This document shows positions 1 through 11,738 of a stretch of 64,000 nt of DNA, piece after piece. The DNA lies in contig CM071597.1 in NCBI GenBank assembly GCA_036435485.1, forward strand, positions 168,994,147 through 169,058,146. Direction: 5' to 3'. The position numbers were made by a program, and so were the translations under genes. The stretch is from Saposhnikovia divaricata. Taxonomy: Eukaryota > Streptophyta > Magnoliopsida > Apiales > Apiaceae. A model generated the notes under the pieces. That model was not told where the DNA came from. It saw nothing but the letters and a program-made list of their open reading frames with translations, and ran no database searches. Within the stretch, counting starts at the first letter, position 1; every line of letters starts with the position of its first letter.

Positions 1-3000
1 TTTTTGGACGATCCAACCGTACGTATGATGTTATATACTAATTTTAGTGATGTGTACAAAAAGGTAGAAAAAAATCGTTCTTGTACGTGTTTATAATATA
101 AATCCGCCAAAAGTGCTACTCCCTCTAATTAGTGTCGTACCGATTGAACATGATCTATTTTTTTAAATATTTTTTTCGATGATCCAACCATAGGAATGAT
201 GTTATATACTGAATTTAGTGATGTGTACAAGAAATTAGAAAAAAAACGAATCATTCTTGTATGATATTTTAATGGTCAACTACCAAAGTACTCCTTGGTC
301 AAACTAGTATAATTTTCGAATAATAATTTTTTTAAATTTTTTTTGGACGATCCAACCGTACAAATGATGTTATATACTAATTTTAGTGATGTGTACAAAA
401 AGGTAGAAAAAAAAATCATTCTTATACGTGTTTATAATATAAATCCGCCAAAAGTACTGCTCCCTCTAATTAATGTCGTACCGATTGAACATGAACTATT
501 TTTTTAAATATTTTTTTTGACGATCCAACCGTAGAAATGATGTTATATACTGAATTTAGTGATGTGTACAAGAAATTAGAAAAAAAATGAATCATTCTTG
601 TATGATATTTTAATGGTCAACTATCAAAGTACTCCTTGGTCAAACTAGTATAATTTTCGAATAATAATTTTTTTAAATTTTTTTGGACGATCCAACCGTA
701 CGTATGATGTTATATACTAATTTTAGTGATGTGTACAAAAAGGTAGAAAAAAATCGTTCTTGTACGTGTTTATAATATAAATCCGCCAAAAGTGCTACTC
801 CCTCTAATTAGTGTCGTACCGATTGAACATGATCTATTTTTTTAAATATTTTTTTCGATGATCCAACCATAGGAATGATGTTATATACTGAATTTAGTGA
901 TGTGTACAAGAAATTAGAAAAAAAACGAATCATTCTTGTATGATATTTTAATGGTCAACTACCAAAGTACTCCTTGGTCAAACTAGTATAATTTTCGAAT
1001 AATAATTTTTTTAAATTTTTTTTGGACGATCCAACCGTATAAATGATGTTATATACTAATTTTAGTGATGTGTACAAAAAGGTAGAAAAAAAATCATTCT
1101 TGTACGTGTTTATAATATAAATCCGCCAAAAGTACTACTCCCTCTAATTAATGTCGTTCCGATTGAACATGAACTATTTTTTAATTATTTTTTTTTGACG
1201 ATCCAACCGTAGAAATGAGTTTATATACTGAATTTAGTGATGTGTACAAGAAATTAGAAGAAAAATGAATCATTCTTGTATGATATTTTAATAGTCAACT
1301 ATCAAAGTACTCCTTGGTCAAACTAGTATAATTTTCGAATAATAATTTTTTTTAATTTTTTTTGGACGATCCAACCATACGGATGATGCATGTTATATAT
1401 TAATTTTAGTGATGTGTATAAAAAGTTAGAAAAAAAAAAATCATTCTTGGACGTGTTTATAATATAAATCCGCCAAAAGTACTACTCCCTCTAATTAGTG
1501 TTGTACCAATTGAACATGATCTATTTTTTAAATATTTTTTTTGACGATCCAACCGGAGGAATGATGTTATATACTAATTTTAGTGAAGTGTACAAAAAAT
1601 TAGAAAAAAACGAATCATTCTTGTATGATATTTTAATGGTCAACTATCAAAGTACTCCTTGGTCAAACTAGTATAATTTTCGAATAATGATTTTTTTAAA
1701 TTTTTTTGGACGATCCAACCGTACGTATGATGTTATATACTAATTTTAGTGATGTGTACAAAAAGGTAGAAAAAATCGTTCTTGTACGTGTTTATAATAT
1801 AAATCCGCCAAAAGTGCTACTCCCTCTAATTAGTGTCGTACCGATTGAACATGATCTATTTTTTTAAATATTTTTTTCGATGATCCAACCATAGGAATGA
1901 TGTTATATACTGAATTTAGTGATGTGTACAAGAAATTAGAAAAAAATGAATCATTCTTGTATGATATTTTAATGGTCAACTACCAAAGTACTCCTTGGTC
2001 AAACTAGTATAATTTTCGAATAATAATTTTTTTAAATTTTTTTGGACGATCCAACCGTACGTATGATGTTATATACTAATTTTAGTGATGTGTACAAAAA
2101 GGTAGAAAAAAATCGTTCTTGTACGTGTTTATAATATAAATCTGCCAAAAGTGCTACTCCCTCTACTTAGTGTCGTACCGATTGAACATGATCTATTTTT
2201 TTAAATATTTTTTCGATGATCCAACCATAGGAATGATGTTATATACTGAATTTAGTGATGTGTACAAGAAATTAGAAAAAAAACGAATCATTCTTGTATG
2301 ATATTTTAATGGTCAACTACCAAAGTACTCCTTGGTCAAACTAGTATAATTTTCGAATTATAATTTTTTAAAATTTTTTTTGGACGATCTAACCATACGG
2401 ATGATGCATGTTATATATTAATTTTAGTGATTTGTATAAAAAGTTAGAAAAAAAAATCATTCTTGTACGTGTTTATAATATAAATCCGCCAAAAGTACTA
2501 CTCCCTCTAATTAGTGTCGTACCGATTGAACATGATCTATTTTTTAAATATTTTTTCGACGATCCAACCGTAGGAATGATGTTATATACTGAATTTAGTG
2601 ATGTGTATGATATTTTAATGGTCAACTATCAATGTACTCATTGGTCAAACGAGTGTAATTTTCGAATAATAATTTTTTTAAATTTTTTTTTGGACGATCC
2701 AACTGTACGAATGATGTTATATACTAATTTTAGTGATGTTTACAAAAAGTTAGAAAAAAAAATCATTCTTGTACGTGTTTATAATATAAATCCGCCAAAA
2801 GTACTACTCCCTCTAATTAGTGTCGTACCGATTGAACATGATCTATTTTTTTTAAAAAAAATTAGATGATCCAACCGTAGGAATGATGTTATATACTGAT
2901 TTTAGTGATGTGTACAAAAAATTAGAAAAAAAGCGAATCATTCTTGTATGATATTTTAATGGTCAAATATCAAAGTACTCCATGGTCAAACTAGTATAAT

Positions 3001-3046
3001 TTTCGAATAATAATTTTTTAAAATTTTTTTTGGACGATCCAACCAT

Positions 3047-6000
3047 ACGGATGATGCATGTTATATATTAATTTAATGATGTGTATAAAAAGTTAGAAAA
3101 AAAAAATCATTCTTGGACGTGTTTATAATATAAATCCGCCAAAAGTACTACTCCCTCTAATTAGTGTTGTACCAATTGAACATGATCTATTTTTTAAATA
3201 TATTTTTCGACGATCCAACCGGAGGAATGATGTTATATACTAATTTTAGTGATGTGTACAAAAAATTAGAAAAAAACGAATCATTCTTGTATGATATTTT
3301 AATGGTCAACTATCAAAGTACTCCTTGGTCAAACAAGTATAATTTTCGAATAATAATTTTTTTAAATTTTTTTGGACGATCCAACCGTACGTATGATGTT
3401 ATATACTAATTTTAGTGATGTGTACAAAAAGGTAGAAAAAAATCGTTCTTGTACGTGTTTATAATATAAATCCGCCAAAAGTGCTACTCCCTCTAATTAG
3501 TGTCGTACCGATTGAACATGATCTATTTTTTTAAATATTTTTTTCGATGATCCAACCATAGGAATGATGTTATATACTGAATTTAGTGATGTGTACAAGA
3601 AATTAGAAAAAAAACGAATCATTCTTGTATGATATTTTAATGGTTAACTACCAAAGTACTCCTTGGTCAAACTAGTATAATTTTCGAATAATAATTTTTT
3701 TAAATTTTTTTTGGACGATCCAACCGTACAAATGATGTTATATACTAATTTTAGTGATGTGTACAAAAAGGTAGAAAAAAAATCATTCTTATACGTGTTT
3801 ATAATATAAATCCGCCAAAAGTACTGCTCCCTCTAATTAATGTCGTACCGATTGAACATGAACTATTTTTTTAAATATTTTTTTTGATGATCCAACCGTA
3901 GAAATGATGTTATATACTGAATTTAGTGATGTGTACAAGAAATTAGAAAAAAAATGAATCATTCTTGTATGATATTTTAATGGTCAACTATCAAAGTACT
4001 CCTTGGTCAAACTAGTATAATTTTCGAATAATAATTTTTTTAAATTTTTTTGGACGATCCAACCGTACGTATGATGTTATATACTAATTTTAGTGATGTG
4101 TACAAAAAGGTAGAAAAAAATCGTTCTTGTACGTGTTTATAATATAAATCCGCCAAAAGTGCTACTCCCTCTACTTAGTGTCGTACCGATTGAACATGAT
4201 CTATTTTTTTAAATATTTTTTTCGATGATCCAACCATAGGAATGATGTTATATACTGAATTTAGTGATGTGTACAAGAAATTAGAAAAAAAACGAATCAT
4301 TCTTGTATGATATTTTAATGGTCAACTACCAAAGTACTCCTTGGTCAAACTAGTATAATTTTCGAATTATAATTTTTTAAAATTTTTTTGGGACGATCTA
4401 ACCATACGGATGATGCATGTTATATATTAATTTTAGTGATGTGTATAAAAAGTTAGAAAAAAAAAAATCATTCTTGTACGTGTTTATAATATAAATCCGC
4501 CAAAAGTACTACTCCCTCTAATTAGTGTCGTACCGATTGAACATGATCTATTTTTTTTAAAAAAAAAATTAGATGATCCAACCGTAGGAATGATGTTATA
4601 TACTGATTTTAGTGATGTGTACAAAAAATTAGAAAAAAAGCGAATCATTCTTGTATGATATTTTAATGGTCAAATATCAAAGTACTCCATGGTCAAACTA
4701 GTATAATTTTCGAATAATAATTTTATAAAATTTTTTTTGGACGATCCAACCATACGGATGATGCATGTTATATATTAATTTATTGATGTGTATAAAAAGT
4801 TAGAAAAAAAAAAATCATTCTTGGACGTGTTTATAATATAAATCCGCCAAAAGTACTACTCCCTCTAATTAGTGTTGTACCAATTGAACATGATCTATTT
4901 TTTAAATATATTTTTCGACGATCCAACCGGAGGAATGATGTTATATACTAATTTTAGTGATGTGTACAAAAAATTAGAAAAAAACGAATCATTCTTGTAT
5001 GATATTTTAATGGTCAACTATCAAAGTACTCCTTGGTCAAACAAGTATAATTTTCGAATAATAATTTTTTTTAAATTTTTTTGGACGATCCAACCGTACG
5101 TATGATGTTATATACTAATTTTAGTGATGTGTACAAAAAGGTAGAAAAAAATCGTTCTTGTACGTGTTTATAATATAAATCCGCCAAAAGTGCTACTCCC
5201 TCTAATTAGTGTCGTACCGATTGAACATGATCTATTTTTTTAAATATTTTTTTCGATGATCCAACCATAGGAATGATGTTATATACTGAATTTAGTGATG
5301 TGTACAAGAAATTAGAAAAAAACGAATCATTCTTGTATGATATTTTAATGGTTAACTACCAAAGTACTCCTTGGTCAAACTAGTATAATTTTCGAATAAT
5401 AATTTTTTTAAATTTTTTTTGGACGATCCAACCGTACAAATGATGTTATATACTAATTTTAGTGATGTGTACAAAAAGGTAGAAAAAAAATCATTCTTAT
5501 ACGTGTTTATAATATAAATCCGCCAAAAGTACTGCTCCCTCTTATTAATGTCGTACCGATTGAACATGAACTATTTTTTTAAATATTTTTTTTGATGATC
5601 CAACCGTAGAAATGATGTTATATACTGAATTTAGTGATGTGTACAAGAAATTAGAAAAAAAATGAATCATTCTTGTATGATATTTTAATGGTCAACTATC
5701 AAAGTACTCCTTGGTCAAACTAGTATAATTTTCGAATAATAATTTTTTTAAATTTTTTTGGACGATCCAACCGTACGTATGATGTTATATACTAATTTTA
5801 GTGATGTGTACAAAAAGGTAGAAAAAAATCGTTCTTGTACGTGTTTATAATATAAATCCGCCAAAAGTGCTACTCCCTCTACTTAGTGTCGTACCGATTG
5901 AACATGATCTATTTTTTTAAATATTTTTTTCGATGATCCAACCATAGGAATGATGTTATATACTGAATTTAGTGATGTGTACAAGAAATTAGAAAAAAAA

Positions 6001-6466
6001 CGAATCAATCTTGTATGATATTTTAATGGTCAACTACCAAAGTACTCCTTGGTCAAACTAGTATAATTTTCGAATTATAATTTTTTAAAATTTTTTTTGG
6101 ACGATCTAACCATACGGATGATGCATGTTATATATTAATTTTAGTGATGTGTATAAAAAGTTAGAAAAAAAAAAAATCATTCTTGTACGTGTTTATAATA
6201 TAAATCCGCCAAAAGTACTACTCCCTCTAATTAGTGTCGTACCGATTGAACATGATCTATTTTTAAAAAAAAAAAAATTAGATGATCCAACCGTAGGAAT
6301 GATGTTATATACTGATTTTAGTGATGTGTACAAAAAATTAGAAAAAAAAGCGAATCATTCTTGTGTGATATTTTAATGGTCAAATATCAAAGTACTCCAT
6401 GGTCAAACTAGTATAATTTTCGAATAATAATTTTTTAAAATTTTTTTTGGACGATCCAACCATACG
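3047..6466. repeat. Higher-order repeat, ~1.7 kb (five dimers), two tandem copies
   Basis: The diagnostic CGGATGATGCATG dimer occurs near 3047, 4405, 4752, 6113 and 6467. Offsets 3047 to 4752 and 4752 to 6467 are about 1,705-1,715 bp, and 4405 to 6113 is 1,708 bp. The same variant order (c, a, b, a, c) is kept in both copies, so the repeating block is five dimers. A third copy starts at 6467 but departs from the order before the retrotransposon. Confidence 0.8.
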
Positions 6467-8047
6467 GATGATGCATGTTATATATTAATTTTAGTGATGT
6501 GTATAAAAAGTTAGAAAAAAAAATCATTCTTGGACGTGTTTATAATATAAATCCGCCAAAAGTACTACTCCCTCTAATTAGTGTTGTACCAATTGAACAT
6601 GATCTATTTTTTAAATATTTTTTTCGACGATCCAACCGGAGGAATGATGTTATATAATAATTTTAGTGATGTGTACAAAAAATTAGAAAAAAACGAATCA
6701 TTCTTGTATGATATTTTAATGGTCAACTATCAAAGTACTCCTTGGTCAAACTAGTATAATTTTCGAATAATAATTTTTTTAAATTTTTTTGGACGATCCA
6801 ACCGTACGTCTGATGTTATATACTAATTTTAGTGATGTGTACAAAAATGTAGAAAAAAATCGTTCTTGTACGTGTTTATAATATAAATCCGCCAAAAGTG
6901 CTACTCCCTCTAATTAGTGTCGTACCGATTGAACATGATCTATTTTTTTAAATATTTTTTTCGATGATCCAACCATAGGAATGATGTTATATACTGAATT
7001 TAGTGATGTGTACAAGAAATTAGAAAAAAAACGAATCATTCTTGTATGATATTTTAATGGTCAACTACCAAAGTACTCCTTGCTCAAACTAGTATAATTT
7101 TCGAATAATAATTTTTTTAAATTTTTTTTGGACGATCCAACCGTACAAATGATGTTATATACTAATTTTAGTGATGTGTACAAAAAGGTAGAAAAAAAAA
7201 TCATTCTTATACGTGTTTATAATATAAATCCGCCAAAAGTACTGCTCCCTCTAATTAATGTCGTACCGATTGAACATGAACTATTTTTTTAAATATTTTT
7301 TTTGACGATCCAACCGTAGAAATGATGTTATATACTGAATTTAGTGATGTGTACAAGAAATTAGAAAAAAAATGAATCATTCTTGTATGATATTTTAATG
7401 GTCAACTATCAAAGTACTCCTTGGTCAAACTAGTATAATTTTCGAATAATAATTTTTTTAAATTTTTTTGGACGATCCAACCGTACGTATGATGTTATAT
7501 ACTAATTTTAGTGATGTGTAGAAAAAGGTAGAAAAAAATCGTTCTTGTACGTGTTTATAATATAAATCCGCCAAAAGTGCTACTCCCTCTACTTAGTGTC
7601 GTACCGATTGAACGTGATCTATTTTTTAAAATATTTTTTTCGATGATCCAACCATAGGAATGATGTTATATACTGAATTTAGTGATGTGTACAAGAAATT
7701 AGAAAAAAAACGAATCATTCTTGTATGATATTTTAATGGTCAACTACCAAAGTACTCCTTGGTCAAACTAGTATAATTTTCGAATAATAATTTTTTTAAA
7801 TTTTTTTTGGACGATCCAACCGTACAAATGATGTTATATACTAATTTTAGTGATGTGTACAAAAAGGTAGAAAAAAAATCATTCTTGTACGTGTTTATAA
7901 TATAAATCCGCCAAAAGTACTACTCCCTCTAATTAATGTCGTACCGATTGAACATGAACTATTTTTTTAATTATTTTTTTTGACGATCCAACCGTAGAAA
8001 TGATTTTATATACTGAATTTAGTGATGTGTACAAGAAATTAGAAAAA

Positions 8048-8052
8048 AAATG
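8048..8052. repeat. Target-site duplication AAATG, left copy
   Basis: AAATG directly precedes the TGTAACGC end of the left LTR and matches the five bases after the right LTR. Removing the element and one copy restores an ordinary satellite monomer B (poly-A followed by TGAATCATTCTTG). Confidence 0.95.
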
Positions 8053-10388
8053 TGTAACGCCCCCAAATCCACCCTGACAGGGGACCCGGGTCATCACATT
8101 GTCTCAATATCCTGTAGCACAAGTTACGCAATAACAAAGCAAAATATATAATACAACGGAGCATAAAATGTCCCACTCCGCAGGTCCAAGATCGTCTTCA
8201 CAGTATAATACAAAACAACTTGATACATCTCGAATTAATATGTTACAAAGGTTCACATCAGTAGAAATATAAAGATTCCAGTTGGATCTTCTAATTGTTG
8301 TCGCCATAGCCTTGCGCTTTCCCTTTCCCTTTATAGCCCTGGCTGGACGTCTCGCCTTTCTCCGTCTTGACAGCTGAACAAAATGTTGTAAAGCAAGAAT
8401 GAGCAACTATAGTGCTCAGCAAGTTCTCTTCTCGCTCGGTATATAAATATAATAAGGTTTACCGAAATAAGTACTCAAAATTTTAATATCGAATGTAACA
8501 ATGCGATTTGACTCAAATTTATCTTGAAAAATATCATACTCGAAAGGCTCAAAACTCATCTCAAAACAGAATACTCAAAAGACTCATTTGATATAACTCT
8601 GATAACTCATGATGTAAGAATGAACTGGTCTTCCACCTCTCCGTATCTCGGTGGGGCGATCAACTAACCAACCAAGAATACCGGCCTCCGATGACACCGC
8701 ACTTCGCCCGATCACGGCTACAATACGATATCAACTATAATATATATGTATGAATGCTAGCATCATAATGGTTATCAATTCAACCAAGGCAACGAATGCC
8801 TAAATATTCTCGGGTCCGTAAAACGGTACACGAGTCTCTCTTTCTCTATAAAGGGCCTCTTGCCCAAAATTGACCAGTAGAATACAGAATTCCCGAATAG
8901 TTGGGTACAGATAACTTGAGATAACTCTTTCAGAAAATATTTACAAATCTGACGGACTGCCAGTATGACTCAATTTCACCACCAATCCGAACAATGGACT
9001 GATGTAAATCCTCAATAATAATTTATCGGTTGACATGAACAAAATGCCAAACCTTGACAATAAAATCGACTATCTCGAATCTATGAGAATAGTCCTAAGA
9101 TTAAAGTAATTGGGAGACGTACTGAACAATTAGTACTTCTCGATATTTATAATACTCAACATTGATGAACGTGTAAATAGAATATTTTTCACTTGATCGA
9201 CGAATAAAAAATCTCCAATAATTATAATTTTAAACTCCTATCGGTTAGTTCAAACGAGGAACTAACTGAAAGATAATCAATAAATAACGATTGAATTTGT
9301 ACAATAAATTCAATCGAAAAGAATAAATTTAACTATCTCGGACGAATGAGATTAGTTTCACTGAATAAAATAATAGTCGTCTCGAATTAATGAGATCGAC
9401 CCGATATCAATTAAATTGTTTCTACGCATATAGGGATTATAATTCTCAAATAAACTAACTTGACAATATAATAATATTTAACAAGAAATAATTCTCAAAA
9501 GAAATTATTGCATCATATAGAGCGACAGATAATCTCAATATATAACATCTCAAAAATAATTAAGGAATTAAATAACACGAACAGAAATTCACAGTTTCCA
9601 AAAGTTAGGGTAAGAACGAACTTGCCTCGATCTCGAAGTGCAAATGAATGCAGATAAAAATTATACTCTACCCGTGAACTCGGCTTCGGTCTACGGCTCG
9701 GGGATTATTCTCTAAAAATGGCAACCAGAAATACGTGAGCGATTCTTCAGAATAAAATACTCCCGATCCGATAATCTAATTAATAATAATATAATATCTC
9801 ATAAAATCTCCGAAATAAATAACAGAAATCAATTCCGGGATAAATAAGTATTTATTCGAACACAGGAATTAAATCTGGAGAATATATCCTATTTTTAATC
9901 TCTAGAAATCTAAATTCTTACTCAAAATGAAAAATTCAAACATCCGTTTTTATTCAATTTAAAACCATATTTATTATTTTCATTTTAAAACTAATTATCA
10001 AAGAATTCTAATTTTTAAGAAATCTCACAAATTCTAATTTACTAAACTCATTAATAAAACAAATTTTAAATCTCTAAATTAAATCTGACTCGATCCGGAT
10101 TATAAAATAATCTGAAAATATTAATAACAGCTTTTCCAAAATAAAACATATTTTATTCTACTTATTTCACAAATATACCCCTTTTATTGAAAATTAACAA
10201 ATCTCTAATTACTAAATAAATAAATTCTAAATTTCATTTTAAAAACCCTAAATAATTCTATTTTTAATCAATTAAACAATTAAACCACTTTTAAAAACAA
10301 TTTATTACTAACTAATTCTAATCAATTAATTAAATCTTGATTTTAAAAATATACAATCGTTAAAACACTAAAATGTATCGTTTTATTA

Positions 10389-10450
10389 CTATATAACAGC
10401 TAAGCAACGGTGTGGGTCCCACCGTGTGGATCCCACCGTGTGGGCCCCAC
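10389..10450 (-). promoter_or_regulatory. Promoter-like cluster in the 3' LTR: three 14-bp repeats plus TATA-like box
   Basis: Three 11-bp near-palindromes (GTGGGTCCCAC, GTGGATCCCAC, GTGGGCCCCAC) start at 10412, 10426 and 10440, exactly 14 bp apart. The first and third contain GGNCCCAC, the class I TCP transcription-factor consensus. In coding orientation they are followed after about 15 bp by TTATATAG (plus-strand 10389-10396). The promoter role is inferred; this copy sits in the 3' LTR. Confidence 0.45.
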
Positions 10451-11110
10451 TTTCCCCCTCCCCTGCATCTCCCTCAGATGAACTCGAACTCTCCAAATCT
10501 CTCCTCTCTCACCCTCCCTCTATCTCCCTCCGTACCCTCTCTCTCTCTCGTTCTTCTCTCTATCGTCTCTCTCCCTAAACTCTCTCTAATCTCTCCCGAC
10601 TCTGCACTATAACAGCAACACAAACAACACTACACAATTTCACAACCCACAACAAACACATCAACAATCTCATTCCCTCCAACAATCAAGCCACTCGGAA
10701 CAACACCATGGACTACACTCGAAACCAATCAACCACCATCACCATCGACTGCTCTCTCCCAACTCAATCAATCTCTTCTCTAATCACAATCTCTCTACAA
10801 TTCTCTCTCAATAACAATCTCTCTCGCAATCTCTCACAGTTTCATCCTCTCCGGTTCAATCCACGAGACTACAACTCCTCCCTCCCGACTAACAACAACC
10901 ACGCCACCATTCGACTTTAACCACAACAAACAATCAATTCCCCTCTGCACTCCCTCTCGCACCTCACTCTCTCAATATCTCTCTCCCTCCGCTTCTCTGG
11001 CAACACCCAACAATACTCAGCCCCTCTCCCGATTCTAATCTCTCCCTACATCTCTCTCGGTTCGTCTCACTGCAATCTCATTCTCTCCCTCAACCCACAA
11101 AACAAAATCG
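10451..11110 (-). promoter_or_regulatory. GA-rich (plus-strand CT-rich) stretch of the LTR
   Basis: About 650 bp dominated by CTCTCTCC-type runs on the plus strand, so GAGA-rich in coding orientation. It lies just upstream of the TCP-like repeats. GA repeats are bound by plant BPC proteins, so a U3 enhancer role is possible. Two short open frames here translate low-complexity Ser/Leu/Pro and look non-coding. Confidence 0.4.
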
Positions 11111-11699
11111 GAATTAAAAGTATTAACAGCAATAATAATAATACTACACCGGCTGACCACATTCAACAATAGACAAAACAAATGAATTGAAAATGATAAG
11201 GAATTAACAGCTATAGTCCTACCCTGCAGTGAATTAGTCCGAGTTTTTTTGGTTTTGCTAGGAGAGGACAGTATGATTTTTTTTTAGAACGAAACTGTTT
11301 TGTTTATCCCTGCTCTGTTCTCACTATGGCTCTGCACTGTTTTTGGTTTGTAGAGTATTTGTGGTTAATAGAAATATAACAGATGGTTTGTAGAGTGACC
11401 TGTTGTATCTGTTTTAAATATAAGAGTCCCATTACTGATTTAATCATTCCAACTGACAATAATGGAAGACAATTTGATGTGGAATATTAGTGGTATAATC
11501 ATACTCAAATTTTTTTATTTAATAGGTGGGTAATTATTAAATTAAAAGAATAAAAATGGGGGACAATTATAATGATGCAAATATTTAATATAATTTTAAT
11601 AAAAAGATTTCGTTTTTCTCCCGCTGACTAATTAAAACGAGACTCAAAAATTCGGCTAAAAAAAATAAAAATCTATTTCGAAAATTCGTGGTTATTACA

Positions 11700-11713
11700 G
11701 TCTTCCCCCCTTA
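11700..11713 (-). other. Polypurine tract (PPT) of the chromovirus
   Basis: In coding orientation TAAGGGGGGAAGAC lies immediately before the 3' LTR. This is the usual position and composition of the plus-strand primer. Confidence 0.88.
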
Positions 11714-11738
11714 TAGGATTCCGTCCTCGGAATCAAAA

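Larger units (their letters stand above)
1..8052. repeat. Satellite array, left block (~340-bp dimer units)
   Basis: Tandem AT-rich satellite. Each ~340-bp unit is a head-to-tail pair of two related ~170-bp monomers. Both begin with GATCCAACC followed by ATGATGTTATATACT and TTAGTGATGTGTA, and diverge in the second half. Monomer A continues through AATCCGCCAAAAGT; monomer B through CTTGGTCAAACTAG. Variants of A recur in order: a CGTATGATG type, a CAAATGATG type, a CGGATGATGCATG type and an ACTGTACGAATG type. Poly-A and poly-T runs vary in length. The array runs off the left edge and is cut at 8052 by a retrotransposon. I see no gene here; short open frames are by-products of the repeat. Confidence 0.97.
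8053..11699 (-). repeat. 3' LTR of the chromovirus
   Basis: 3,647-bp direct repeat of 17954-21600, shifted by 9,901 bp. On the plus strand it starts TGTAACGCCC and ends TTATTACA. It directly follows the polypurine tract in coding orientation. It includes an AT-rich half (about 8400-10400), a promoter-like cluster near 10389-10450 and a pyrimidine-rich stretch (10451-11110). Short open frames inside it look non-coding. Confidence 0.96.

Noticed and set aside
2408..2869. 153-aa open frame in the satellite and some 30 similar ones (MLYINFSDVYKKLEKK type)
   Set aside because: All are translations of the tandem repeat and are broken by its indels at different points. No start context, no independent conservation; they reflect repeat length and AT content.
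8104..8406. 100-aa LTR ORF with a basic N-terminus (and its copy at 18005-18307)
   Set aside because: It lies wholly inside the LTR, has no recognised domain, and the identical copy only reflects LTR identity.
10412..10920. 66- and 70-aa plus-strand ORFs in the LTR
   Set aside because: Low-complexity Ser/Leu/Pro from CT-rich DNA, antisense to the element; treated as regulatory sequence.
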